Below, piece after piece: positions 1-12,189 of a stretch of DNA of 64,000 nt. Both the position numbers and the translations under genes were made by a program. The first letter of the stretch is position 1, and each line of letters starts with the position of its first letter. This stretch comes from Hippasteria phrygiana (lineage: Eukaryota > Echinodermata > Asteroidea > Valvatida > Goniasteridae). The notes under the pieces were generated by a model that saw only the letters and a list, made by a program, of their open reading frames with translations, was not told the DNA's origin and did no database searches. The stretch is from NCBI GenBank assembly GCA_037893225.1, contig JAZGUH010000116.1:1364001-1428000 (forward strand). Reading direction: 5' to 3'.

Positions 1-156
1 GGCGGCTTCTTAGAGTTAACACTTGTGGAGAAAATTCAAACCTCGCAATGTTTATTTTCTTTCCGGCCAACATCTGTGTGCATATTACCTTCTATTTATT
101 GCTCCATGCCTGTCAAATTCCCTAGGGTATGACTTGCTTTACTGATTCATAATTGC
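1..156 (+). repeat. Partial satellite unit at left window edge
   Basis: This is the 3' two-thirds of a unit, beginning at about unit base 76. It carries the T haplotype (TTCTTAG, GTTAACAC), the C form in the middle (TGTGCATATTACC), the CCTAGGG ending of a 231-bp unit, and ACTGATTC instead of ACTCATTC near its end. ACTGATTC is seen only in left-type domains of this window. The truncation is only the window boundary. Confidence 0.95.
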
Positions 157-387
157 ATGAAATATCAACCAAATACAGTAATTTTGACATGTATGGATAG
201 CTTAGATCTGGCGCTACATGTTGCAATCATCGGCGGCTTCCTAGAGTTAAAACTTGTGGAGAATATTCAAACCTCGCAATGTTTATTTTCTTTCCGGCCA
301 ACATCTGTGTACATGTTACCGTCTATTTATTGCTCCGTGCCTGTCAAATTCCCTAGGGTATGACTTGCTTTACTCATTCATAATTGC
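157..387 (+). repeat. Reference 231-bp unit with internal map
   Basis: Unit base 1 is position 157. Near-invariant stretches are unit bases 20-43, 52-71, 109-141 and 166-180. Variable bases are 4 (A/G), 19 (A/G/T), 44 (G/A), 51 (T/C), 72 (C/T), 80 (G/A), 85 (C/T), 95 (A/C), 100 (G/A/C), 108 (A/T), 142 (C/A), 155, 159, 161, 165, 181, 185 and 199, plus one G insertion near 206. This copy has the K haplotype, the Y middle and the CCTAGGG ending. It also has AATATT at about unit base 106 (shared with 3627, 5941, 15660 and 19130) and TCCGTGCC at unit base 181 (shared only with 15660). It contains a 68-codon open frame ending in TGA that I judge non-coding. Confidence 0.95.
187..221 (+). other. Dyad-symmetric element present in every unit (one example marked)
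   Basis: ACATGTA at 187-193 and its reverse complement TACATGT at 215-221 are separated by 21 bases. The spacer itself contains the palindrome AGATCT (204-209). The arms were intact in every unit I inspected, while variable bases 44 and 51 fall in the loop. In Y-type units a third TACATGT lies at unit bases 154-160 (310-316 here) and could compete as a pairing partner. It could form a small hairpin or cruciform, or be a protein site; neither is shown by sequence alone. Confidence 0.6.
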
Positions 388-619
388 ATGAAATATCAAC
401 CAAATACAGTAATTTTGACATGTATGGATAGCTTAGATCTGGCGCTACATGTTGCAATCATCGGCGGCTTCCTAGAGTTAAAACTTGTGGAGAAAATTCA
501 AACCTCGCAATGTTTATTTTCTTTCCGGCCAACATCTGTGTACATGTTACCGTCTATTTATTGCTCCATGCATGTCAAATTCCCTGGGGTATGGACTAGC
601 TTTACTCATTCATAATTGC
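388..619 (+). repeat. Reference 232-bp unit
   Basis: It has the same layout as the 231-bp form but with one extra G (TATGGACT instead of TATGACT). It also has TGCATG instead of TGCCTG at unit base 185 and CCTGGGG instead of CCTAGGG. This copy ends GGACTAGC, a variant of the commoner GGACTTGC. The extra base moves the local open frame from a TGA stop to a TAA stop further on and breaks frame with the next unit. The 232-bp form makes up about half of the array. Confidence 0.93.
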
Positions 620-2006
620 ATGAAATATCAACCAAATTCAGTAATTTTGACATGTATGGATAGCTTAGATCTGGCGCTACATGTTGCAATTATCGGCGGC
701 TTCTTAGAGTTAACACTTGTGGAGAAAATTCAAACCTCGCAATGTTTATTTTCTTTCCGGCCAACATCTGTGTACATATAACCGTCTATTTATTGCTCCA
801 TGCATGTCAAATTCCCTGGGGTATGGACTTGCTTTATTCATTCATAATTGCATGGAATATCAACCAAATGCAGTAATTTTGACATGTATGGATAGCTTAG
901 ATCTGGCGCTACATGTTGCAATCATCGGCGGCTTCCTAGAGTTAAAAATTGTGGAGAAAATTCAAACCTCGCAATGTTTATTTTCTTTCCGGCCAACATC
1001 TGTGTACATGTTACCGTCTATTTATTGCTCCATGCCTGTCAAATTCCCTAGGGTATGACTTGCTTTACTCATTCATAATTGCATGAAATATCAACCAAAT
1101 TCAGTAATTTTGACATGTATGGATAGCTTAGACCTGGCGCTACATGTTGCAATTATCGGCGGCTTCTTAGAGTTAACACTTGTGGAGAAAATTCAAACCT
1201 CGCAATGTTTATTTTCTTTCCGGCCAACATCTGTGTGCATATTACCTTCTATTTATTGCTCCATGCCTGTCAAATTCCCTTGGGTATGACTTGCTTTACT
1301 CATTCATAATTGCATGAAATATCAACCAAATACAGTAATTTTGACATGTATGGATAGCTTAGATCTGGCGCTACATGTTGCAATCATCGGCGGCTTCCTA
1401 GAGTTAAAACTTGTGGAGAAAATTCAAACCTCGCAATGTTTATTTTCTTTCCGGCCAACATCTGTGTACATGTTACCGTCTATTTATTGCTCCATGCCTG
1501 TCAAATTCCCTTGGGTATGACTTGCTTTACTCATTCATAATTGCATGAAATATCAACCAAATACAGTAATTTTGACATGTATGGATAGCTTAGACCTGGC
1601 GCTACATGTTGCAATTATCGGCGGCTTCTTAGAGTTAACACTTGTGGAGAAAATTCAAACCTCGCAATGTTTATTTTCTTTCCGGCCAACATCTGTGTGC
1701 ATATTACCTTCTATTTATTGCTCCATGCCTGTCAAATTCCCTTGGGTATGACTTGCTTTACTCATTCATAATTGCATGAAATATCAACCAAATGCAGTAA
1801 TTTTGACATGTATGGATAGCTTAGATCTGGCGCTACATGTTGCAATTATCGGCGGCTTCTTAGAGTTAACACTTGTGGAGAAAATTCAAACCTCGCAATG
1901 TTTATTTTCTTTCCGGCCAACATCTGTGTGCATATTACCTTCTATTTATTGCTCCATGCCTGTCAAATTCCCTAGGGTATGACTTGCTTTACTGATTCAT
2001 AATTGC

Positions 2007-4320
2007 ATGAAATATCAACCAAATACAGTAATTTTGACATGTATGGATAGCTTAGATCTGGCGCTACATGTTGCAATCATCGGCGGCTTCCTAGAGTTAA
2101 AACTTGTGGAGAAAATTCAAACCTCGCAATGTTTATTTTCTTTCCGGCCAACATCTGTGTACATGTTACCGTCTATTTATTGCTCCATGCATGTCAAATT
2201 CCCTGGGGTATGGACTTGCTTTATTCATTCATAATTGCATGAAATATCAACCAAATGCAGTAATTTTGACATGTATGGATAGCTTAGATCTGGCGCTACA
2301 TGTTGCAATTATCGGCGGCTTCTTAGAGTTAACACTTGTGGAGAAAATTCAAACCTCGCAATGTTTATTTTCTTTCCGGCCAACATCTGTGTGCATATTA
2401 CCTTCTATTTATTGCTCCATGCCTGTCAAATTCCCTAGGGTATGACTTGCTTTACTCATTCATAATTGCATGAAATATCAACCAAATACAGTAATTTTGA
2501 CATGTATGGATAACTTAGATCTGGCGCTACATGTTGCAATCATCGGCGGCTTCCTAGAGTTAAAACTTGTGGAGAAAATTCAAACCTCGCAATGTTTATT
2601 TTCTTTCCGGCCAACATCTGTGTACATATAACCGTCTATTTATTGCTCCATGCATGTCAAATTCCCTGGGGTATGGACTTGCTTTATTCATTCATAATTG
2701 CATGGAATATCAACCAAATGCAGTAATTTTGACATGTATGGATAGCTTAGATCTGGCGCTACATGTTGCAATCATCGGCGGCTTCCTAGAGTTAAAACTT
2801 GTGGAGAAAATTCAAACCTCGCAATGTTTATTTTCTTTCCGGCCAACATCTGTGTACATGTTACCGTCTATTTATTGCTCCATGCCTGTCAAATTCCCTA
2901 GGGTATGACTTGCTTTACTCATTCATAATTGCATGAAATATCAACCAAATACAGTAATTTTGACATGTATGGATAGCTTAGATCTGGCGCTACATGTTGC
3001 AATTATCGGCGACTTCTTAGAGTTAACACTTGTGGAGAAAATTCAAACCTCGCAATGTTTATTTTCTTTCCGGCCAACATCTGTGTACATGTTACCGTCT
3101 ATTTATTGCTCCATGCCTGTCAAATTCCCTAGGGTATGACTTGCTTTACTCATTCATAATTGCATGAAATATCAACCAAATACAGTAATTTTGACATGTA
3201 TGGATAGCTTAGATCTGGCGCTACATGTTGCAATCATCGGCGGCTTCCTAGAGTTAAAACTTGTGGAGAAAATTCAAACCTCGCAATGTTTATTTTCTTT
3301 CCGGCCAACATCTGTGTACATGTTACCGTCTATTTATTGCTCCATGCATGTCAAATTCCCTGGTGTATGGACTAGCTTTACTCATTCATAATTGCATGAA
3401 ATATCAACCAAATTCAGTAATTTTGACATGTATGGATAGCTTAGATCTGGCGCTACATGTTGCAATTATCGGCGGCTTCTTAGAGTTAACACTTGTGGAG
3501 AAAATTCAAACCTCGCAATGTTTATTTTCTTTCCGGCCAACATCTGTGTGCATATTACCTTCTATTTATTGCTCCATGCCTGTCAAATTCCCTAGGGTAT
3601 GACTTGCTTTACTGATTCATAATTGCATGAAATATCAACCAAATACAGTAATTTTGACATGTATGGATAGCTTAGATCTGGCGCTACATGTTGCAATCAT
3701 CGGCGGCTTCCTAGAGTTAAAACTTGTGGAGAATATTCAAACCTCGCAATGTTTATTTTCTTTCCGGCCAACATCTGTGTACATGTTACCGTCTATTTAT
3801 TGCTCCATGCCTGTCAAATTCCCTAGGGTATGACTTGCTTTACTCATTCATAATTGCATGAAATATCAACCAAATACAGTAATTTTGACATGTATGGATA
3901 GCTTAGATCTGGCGCTACATGTTGCAATCATCGGCGGCTTCCTAGAGTTAAAACTTGTGGAGAAAATTCAAACCTCGCAATGTTTATTTTCTTTCCGGCC
4001 AACATCTGTGTACATGTTACCGTCTATTTATTGCTCCATGCATGTCAAATTCCCTGGTGTATGGACTAGCTTTACTCATTCATAATTGCATGAAATATCA
4101 ACCAAATTCAGTAATTTTGACATGTATGGATAGCTTAGATCTGGCGCTACATGTTGCAATTATCGGCGGCTTCTTAGAGTTAACACTTGTGGAGAAAATT
4201 CAAACCTCGCAATGTTTATTTTCTTTCCGGCCAACATCTGTGTGCATATTACCTTCTATTTATTGCTCCATGCCTGTCAAATTCCCTAGGGTATGACTTG
4301 CTTTACTGATTCATAATTGC
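2007..4320 (+). repeat. 10-unit higher-order repeat, copy 1 (2314 bp)
   Basis: Unit starts are 2007, 2239, 2470, 2702, 2933, 3164, 3396, 3627, 3858 and 4090. The diagnostic order is: 2470 with GATAAC plus the I middle; 2702 with ATGGAA; 2933 with GGCGACTTC; 3396 with ACTGATTC; 3627 with AATATT. The same order restarts at 4321. The main difference seen is in the sixth unit: 3164 has CCTAGAG where 5478 has CCTAAAT. Confidence 0.85.
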
Positions 4321-6635
4321 ATGAAATATCAACCAAATACAGTAATTTTGACATGTATGGATAGCTTAGATCTGGCGCTACATGTTGCAATCATCGGCGG
4401 CTTCCTAGAGTTAAAACTTGTGGAGAAAATTCAAACCTCGCAATGTTTATTTTCTTTCCGGCCAACATCTGTGTACATGTTACCGTCTATTTATTGCTCC
4501 ATGCATGTCAAATTCCCTGGGGTATGGACTTGCTTTATTCATTCATAATTGCATGAAATATCAACCAAATGCAGTAATTTTGACATGTATGGATAGCTTA
4601 GATCTGGCGCTACATGTTGCAATTATCGGCGGCTTCTTAGAGTTAACACTTGTGGAGAAAATTCAAACCTCGCAATGTTTATTTTCTTTCCGGCCAACAT
4701 CTGTGTGCATATTACCTTCTATTTATTGCTCCATGCCTGTCAAATTCCCTAGGGTATGACTTGCTTTACTCATTCATAATTGCATGAAATATCAACCAAA
4801 TACAGTAATTTTGACATGTATGGATAACTTAGATCTGGCGCTACATGTTGCAATCATCGGCGGCTTCCTAGAGTTAAAACTTGTGGAGAAAATTCAAACC
4901 TCGCAATGTTTATTTTCTTTCCGGCCAACATCTGTGTACATATAACCGTCTATTTATTGCTCCATGCATGTCAAATTCCCTGGGGTATGGACTTGCTTTA
5001 TTCATTCATAATTGCATGGAATATCAACCAAATGCAGTAATTTTGACATGTATGGATAGCTTAGATCTGGCGCTACATGTTGCAATCATCGGCGGCTTCC
5101 TAGAGTTAAAACTTGTGGAGAAAATTCAAACCTCGCAATGTTTATTTTCTTTCCGGCCAACATCTGTGTACATGTTACCGTCTATTTATTGCTCCATGCC
5201 TGTCAAATTCCCTAGGGTATGACTTGCTTTACTCATTCATAATTGCATGAAATATCAACCAAATACAGTAATTTTGACATGTATGGATAGCTTAGATCTG
5301 GCGCTACATGTTGCAATTATCGGCGACTTCTTAGAGTTAACACTTGTGGAGAAAATTCAAACCTCGCAATGTTTATTTTCTTTCCGGCCAACATCTGTGT
5401 ACATGTTACCGTCTATTTATTGCTCCATGCCTGTCAAATTCCCTAGGGTATGACTTGCTTTACTCATTCATAATTGCATGAAATATCAACCAAATACAGT
5501 AATTTTGACATGTATGGATAGCTTAGATCTGGCGCTACATGTTGCAATCATCGGCGGCTTCCTAAATTTAAAACTTGTGGAGAAAATTCAAACCTCGCAA
5601 TGTTTATTTTCTTTCCGGCCAACATCTGTGTACATGTTACCGTCTATTTATTGCTCCATGCATGTCAAATTCCCTGGTGTATGGACTAGCTTTACTCATT
5701 CATAATTGCATGAAATATCAACCAAATTCAGTAATTTTGACATGTATGGATAGCTTAGATCTGGCGCTACATGTTGCAATTATCGGCGGCTTCTTAGAGT
5801 TAACACTTGTGGAGAAAATTCAAACCTCGCAATGTTTATTTTCTTTCCGGCCAACATCTGTGTGCATATTACCTTCTATTTATTGCTCCATGCCTGTCAA
5901 ATTCCCTAGGGTATGACTTGCTTTACTGATTCATAATTGCATGAAATATCAACCAAATACAGTAATTTTGACATGTATGGATAGCTTAGATCTGGCGCTA
6001 CATGTTGCAATCATCGGCGGCTTCCTAGAGTTAAAACTTGTGGAGAATATTCAAACCTCGCAATGTTTATTTTCTTTCCGGCCAACATCTGTGTACATGT
6101 TACCGTCTATTTATTGCTCCATGCCTGTCAAATTCCCTAGGGTATGACTTGCTTTACTCATTCATAATTGCATGAAATATCAACCAAATACAGTAATTTT
6201 GACATGTATGGATAGCTTAGATCTGGCGCTACATGTTGCAATCATCGGCGGCTTCCTAGAGTTAAAACTTGTGGAGAAAATTCAAACCTCGCAATGTTTA
6301 TTTTCTTTCCGGCCAACATCTGTGTACATGTTACCGTCTATTTATTGCTCCATGCATGTCAAATTCCCTGGTGTATGGACTAGCTTTACTCATTCATAAT
6401 TGCATGAAATATCAACCAAATTCAGTAATTTTGACATGTATGGATAGCTTAGATCTGGCGCTACATGTTGCAATTATCGGCGGCTTCTTAGAGTTAACAC
6501 TTGTGGAGAAAATTCAAACCTCGCAATGTTTATTTTCTTTCCGGCCAACATCTGTGTACATATAACCGTCTATTTATTGCTCCATGCATGTCAAATTCCC
6601 TGGGGTATGGACTTGCTTTATTCATTCATAATTGC
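4321..6635 (+). repeat. 10-unit higher-order repeat, copy 2
   Basis: Unit starts are 4321, 4553, 4784, 5016, 5247, 5478, 5710, 5941, 6172 and 6404. Nine units match copy 1 in order and diagnostics. The tenth (6404) has the I middle and is 232 bp, where copy 1 has a 231-bp C-middle unit at 4090, so the copies diverge inside the last unit. Unit 5478 carries CCTAAATTTAAA, shared only with 15197 and 18667. The stretch from 4321 matches 14040-17509 (offset 9719) and 17510-21443 (offset 13189). Confidence 0.83.
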
Positions 6636-8254
6636 ATGGAATATCAACCAAATGCAGTAATTTTGACATGTATGGATAGCTTAGATCTGGCGCTACATGT
6701 TGCAATCATCGGCGGCTTCCTAGAGTTAAAAATTGTGGAGAAAATTCAAACCTCGCAATGTTTATTTTCTTTCCGGCCAACATCTGTGTACATGTTACCG
6801 TCTATTTATTGCTCCATGCCTGTCAAATTCCCTAGGGTATGACTTGCTTTACTCATTCATAATTGCATGAAATATCAACCAAATTCAGTAATTTTGACAT
6901 GTATGGATAGCTTAGACCTGGCGCTACATGTTGCAATTATCGGCGGCTTCTTAGAGTTAACACTTGTGGAGAAAATTCAAACCTCGCAATGTTTATTTTC
7001 TTTCCGGCCAACATCTGTGTGCATATTACCTTCTATTTATTGCTCCATGCCTGTCAAATTCCCTTGGGTATGACTTGCTTTACTCATTCATAATTGCATG
7101 AAATATCAACCAAATACAGTAATTTTGACATGTATGGATAGCTTAGATCTGGCGCTACATGTTGCAATCATCGGCGGCTTCCTAGAGTTAAAACTTGTGG
7201 AGAAAATTCAAACCTCGCAATGTTTATTTTCTTTCCGGCCAACATCTGTGTACATGTTACCGTCTATTTATTGCTCCATGCCTGTCAAATTCCCTTGGGT
7301 ATGACTTGCTTTACTCATTCATAATTGCATGAAATATCAACCAAATACAGTAATTTTGACATGTATGGATAGCTTAGACCTGGCGCTACATGTTGCAATT
7401 ATCGGCGGCTTCTTAGAGTTAACACTTGTGGAGAAAATTCAAACCTCGCAATGTTTATTTTCTTTCCGGCCAACATCTGTGTGCATATTACCTTCTATTT
7501 ATTGCTCCATGCCTGTCAAATTCCCTTGGGTATGACTTGCTTTACTCATTCATAATTGCATGAAATATCAACCAAATGCAGTAATTTTGACATGTATGGA
7601 TAGCTTAGATCTGGCGCTACATGTTGCAATTATCGGCGGCTTCTTAGAGTTAACACTTGTGGAGAAAATTCAAACCTCGCAATGTTTATTTTCTTTCCGG
7701 CCAACATCTGTGTGCATATTACCTTCTATTTATTGCTCCATGCCTGTCAAATTCCCTAGGGTATGACTTGCTTTACTGATTCATAATTGCATGAAATATC
7801 AACCAAATACAGTAATTTTGACATGTATGGATAACTTAGATCTGGCGCTACATGTTGCAATTATCGGCGGCTTCTTAGAGTTAACACTTGTGGAGAAAAT
7901 TCAAACCTCGCAATGTTTATTTTCTTTCCGGCCAACATCTGTGTACATGTTACCGTCTATTTATTGCTCCATGCATGTCAAATTCCCTGGGGTATGGACT
8001 TGCTTTATTCATTCATAATTGCATGAAATATCAACCAAATGCAGTAATTTTGACATGTATGGATAGCTTAGATCTGGCGCTACATGTTGCAATCATCGGC
8101 GGCTTCCTAGAGTTAAAACTTATGGAGAAAATTCAAACCTCGCAATGTTTATTTTCTTTCCGGCCAACATCTGTGTACATGTTACCGTCTATTTATTGCT
8201 CCATGCATGTCAAATTCCCTGGTGTATGGACTAGCTTTACTCATTCATAATTGC
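6404..8254 (+). repeat. 8-unit higher-order repeat, copy 1 (1851 bp)
   Basis: Unit starts are 6404, 6636, 6867, 7098, 7329, 7560, 7791 and 8023. The order is: I middle; ATGGAA start with GTTAAAAATT; three CCTTGGG units; one ACTGATTC unit; one GATAAC T-haplotype 232-bp unit; and one unit with CTTATGG at about unit base 100. The first two units overlap the end of the preceding 10-unit block, because the blocks share monomer types. The pattern repeats immediately at 8255. Confidence 0.85.
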
Positions 8255-10105
8255 ATGAAATATCAACCAAATGCAGTAATTTTGACATGTATGGATAGCT
8301 TAGATCTGGCGCTACATGTTGCAATTATCGGCGGCTTCTTAGAGTTAACACTTGTGGAGAAAATTCAAACCTCGCAATGTTTATTTTCTTTCCGGCCAAC
8401 ATCTGTGTACATATAACCGTCTATTTATTGCTCCATGCATGTCAAATTCCCTGGGGTATGGACTTGCTTTATTCATTCATAATTGCATGGAATATCAACC
8501 AAATGCAGTAATTTTGACATGTATGGATAGCTTAGATCTGGCGCTACATGTTGCAATCATCGGCGGCTTCCTAGAGTTAAAAATTGTGGAGAAAATTCAA
8601 ACCTCGCAATGTTTATTTTCTTTCCGGCCAACATCTGTGTACATGTTACCGTCTATTTATTGCTCCATGCCTGTCAAATTCCCTAGGGTATGACTTGCTT
8701 TACTCATTCATAATTGCATGAAATATCAACCAAATTCAGTAATTTTGACATGTATGGATAGCTTAGACCTGGCGCTACATGTTGCAATTATCGGCGGCTT
8801 CTTAGAGTTAACACTTGTGGAGAAAATTCAAACCTCGCAATGTTTATTTTCTTTCCGGCCAACATCTGTGTGCATATTACCTTCTATTTATTGCTCCATG
8901 CCTGTCAAATTCCCTTGGGTATGACTTGCTTTACTCATTCATAATTGCATGAAATATCAACCAAATACAGTAATTTTGACATGTATGGATAGCTTAGATC
9001 TGGCGCTACATGTTGCAATCATCGGCGGCTTCCTAGAGTTAAAACTTGTGGAGAAAATTCAAACCTCGCAATGTTTATTTTCTTTCCGGCCAACATCTGT
9101 GTACATGTTACCGTCTATTTATTGCTCCATGCCTGTCAAATTCCCTTGGGTATGACTTGCTTTACTCATTCATAATTGCATGAAATATCAACCAAATACA
9201 GTAATTTTGACATGTATGGATAGCTTAGACCTGGCGCTACATGTTGCAATTATCGGCGGCTTCTTAGAGTTAACACTTGTGGAGAAAATTCAAACCTCGC
9301 AATGTTTATTTTCTTTCCGGCCAACATCTGTGTGCATATTACCTTCTATTTATTGCTCCATGCCTGTCAAATTCCCTTGGGTATGACTTGCTTTACTCAT
9401 TCATAATTGCATGAAATATCAACCAAATGCAGTAATTTTGACATGTATGGATAGCTTAGATCTGGCGCTACATGTTGCAATTATCGGCGGCTTCTTAGAG
9501 TTAACACTTGTGGAGAAAATTCAAACCTCGCAATGTTTATTTTCTTTCCGGCCAACATCTGTGTGCATATTACCTTCTATTTATTGCTCCATGCCTGTCA
9601 AATTCCCTAGGGTATGACTTGCTTTACTGATTCATAATTGCATGAAATATCAACCAAATACAGTAATTTTGACATGTATGGATAACTTAGATCTGGCGCT
9701 ACATGTTGCAATTATCGGCGGCTTCTTAGAGTTAACACTTGTGGAGAAAATTCAAACCTCGCAATGTTTATTTTCTTTCCGGCCAACATCTGTGTACATG
9801 TTACCGTCTATTTATTGCTCCATGCATGTCAAATTCCCTGGGGTATGGACTTGCTTTATTCATTCATAATTGCATGAAATATCAACCAAATGCAGTAATT
9901 TTGACATGTATGGATAGCTTAGATCTGGCGCTACATGTTGCAATCATCGGCGGCTTCCTAGAGTTAAAACTTATGGAGAAAATTCAAACCTCGCAATGTT
10001 TATTTTCTTTCCGGCCAACATCTGTGTACATGTTACCGTCTATTTATTGCTCCATGCATGTCAAATTCCCTGGTGTATGGACTAGCTTTACTCATTCATA
10101 ATTGC
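8255..10105 (+). repeat. 8-unit higher-order repeat, copy 2 (1851 bp)
   Basis: Unit starts are 8255, 8487, 8718, 8949, 9180, 9411, 9642 and 9874, matching 6404-8254 unit for unit. The visible change is base 19 of the first unit (T at 6404, G at 8255). From 8487 onward the sequence is also repeated at 19825 and beyond (offset 11338), and this continues past the end of the block to about 12189. Confidence 0.85.
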
Positions 10106-12189
10106 ATGAAATATCAACCAAATACAGTAATTTTGACATGTATGGATAGCTTAGATCTGGCGCTACATGTTGCAATTATCGGCGGCTTCTTAGAGTTAAC
10201 ACTTGTGGAGAAAATTCAAACCTCGCAATGTTTATTTTCTTTCCGGCCAACATCTGTGTACATGTTACCGTCTATTTATTGCTCCATGCATGTCAAATTC
10301 CCTAGGGTATGGACTTGCTTTATTCATTCATAATTGCATGAAATATCAACCAAATGCAGTAATTTTGACATGTATGGATAACTTAGATCTGGCGCTACAT
10401 GTTGCAATTATCGGCGGCTTCTTAGAGTTAACACTTGTGGAGAAAATTCAAACCTCGCAATGTTTATTTTCTTTCCGGCCAACATCTGTGTGCATATTAC
10501 CTTCTATTTATTGCTCCATGCCTGTCAAATTCCCTAGGGTATGACTTGCTTTACTCATTCATAATTGCATGAAATATCAACCAAATACAGTAATTTTGAC
10601 ATGTATGGATAGCTTAGATCTGGCGCTACATGTTGCAATCATCGGCGGCTTCCTAGAGTTAAAACTTGTGGAGAAAATTCAAACCTCGCAATGTTTATTT
10701 TCTTTCCGGCCAACATCTGTGTACATGTTACCGTCTATTTATTGCTCCATGCATGTCAAATTCCCTAGGGTATGGACTTGCTTTATTCATTCATAATTGC
10801 ATGAAATATCAACCAAATGCAGTAATTTTGACATGTATGGATAACTTAGATCTGGCGCTACATGTTGCAATTATCGGCGGCTTCTTAGAGTTAACACTTG
10901 TGGAGAAAATTCAAACCTCGCAATGTTTATTTTCTTTCCGGCCAACATCTGTGTACATGTTACCGTCTATTTATTGCTCCATGCATGTCAAATTCCCTGG
11001 GGTATGGACTTGCTTTATTCATTCATAATTGCATGAAATATCAACCAAATGCAGTAATTTTGACATGTATGGATAACTTAGATCTGGCGCTACATGTTGC
11101 AATTATCGGCGGCTTCTTAGAGTTAACACTTGTGGAGAAAATTCAAACCTCGCAATGTTTATTTTCTTTCCGGCCAACATCTGTGTGCATATTACCTTCT
11201 ATTTATTGCTCCATGCCTGTCAAATTCCCTAGGGTATGACTTGCTTTACTCATTCATAATTGCATGAAATATCAACCAAATACAGTAATTTTGACATGTA
11301 TGGATAGCTTAGATCTGGCGCTACATGTTGCAATCATCGGCGGCTTCCTAGAGTTAAAACTTATGGAGAAAATTCAAACCTCGCAATGTTTATTTTCTTT
11401 CCGGCCAACATCTGTGTACATGTTACCGTCTATTTATTGCTCCATGCATGTCAAATTCCCTGGGGTATGGACTTGCTTTATTCATTCATAATTGCATGAA
11501 ATATCAACCAAATGCAGTAATTTTGACATGTATGGATAGCTTAGATCTGGCGCTACATGTTGCAATTATCGGCGGCTTCTTAGAGTTAACACTTGTGGAG
11601 AAAATTCAAACCTCGCAATGTTTATTTTCTTTCCGGCCAACATCTGTGTGCATATTACCTTCTATTTATTGCTCCATGCCTGTCAAATTCCCTAGGGTAT
11701 GACTTGCTTTACTCATTCATAATTGCATGAAATATCAACCAAATACAGTAATTTTGACATGTATGGATAGCTTAGATCTGGCGCTACATGTTGCAATTAT
11801 CGGCGGCTTCTTAGAGTTAACACTTGTGGAGAAAATTCAAACCTCGCAATGTTTATTTTCTTTCCGGCCAACATCTGTGTACATGTTACCGTCTATTTAT
11901 TGCTCCATGCATGTCAAATTCCCTGGGGTATGGACTTGCTTTATTCATTCATAATTGCATGAAATATCAACCAAATGCAGTAATTTTGACATGTATGGAT
12001 AGCTTAGATCTGGCGCTACATGTTGCAATTATCGGCGGCTTCTTAGAGTTAACACTTGTGGAGAAAATTCAAACCTCGCAATGTTTATTTTCTTTCCGGC
12101 CAACATCTGTGTGCATATTACCTTCTATTTATTGCTCCATGCCTGTCAAATTCCCTAGGGTATGACTTGCTTTACTCATTCATAATTGC
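10106..12189 (+). repeat. Right-type island, 9 units, inside the left domain
   Basis: Unit starts are 10106, 10338, 10569, 10801, 11033, 11264, 11496, 11727 and 11959. It has features otherwise confined to positions beyond 21443: CCTAGGG combined with the extra G (10106, 10569). It lacks the left-domain markers CCTTGGG, ACTGATTC, ATGGAA and ATATAACC. Unit 11264 has CTTATGG together with the GGACTTGC ending. The island recurs at 21444-23527 (offset 11338) and at 32327-34410 (further offset 10883). Confidence 0.8.

Larger units (their letters stand above)
157..2006 (+). repeat. Left-type block of 8 units with a run of 231-bp units
   Basis: Unit starts are 157, 388, 620, 852, 1083, 1314, 1545 and 1776. 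The five units from 852 to 1776 are all 231 bp, which breaks the usual 231/232 alternation. Unit 620 has the I middle (ATATAACC). Unit 852 starts ATGGAA instead of ATGAAA. Units 1083, 1314 and 1545 end CCTTGGG, and 1083 and 1545 have AGACCTG, which removes the AGATCT palindrome. The block recurs almost unchanged at 15660-17509 (offset 15503). Most of it also recurs at 6172-7790 and 19361-20979. Confidence 0.85.

Noticed and set aside
195..202. CCCTAGGG as a telomere-like repeat
   Set aside because: The palindrome occurs once per unit, not in tandem, and does not match common telomere repeats. The similarity is chance.
345..355. Possible Pol III B box in TGTCAAATTCCC, or TGTCGAATTCCC at 55670 and 63310
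   Set aside because: It lacks the GWTCRANNC arrangement: the T before C is missing and the spacing is off by one. No matching A box was seen upstream.
157..387. Internal duplication of the unit (two halves of about 115 bp)
   Set aside because: Only TACATGTT is shared between the halves (unit bases 59-66 and 154-161). No extended similarity is visible.
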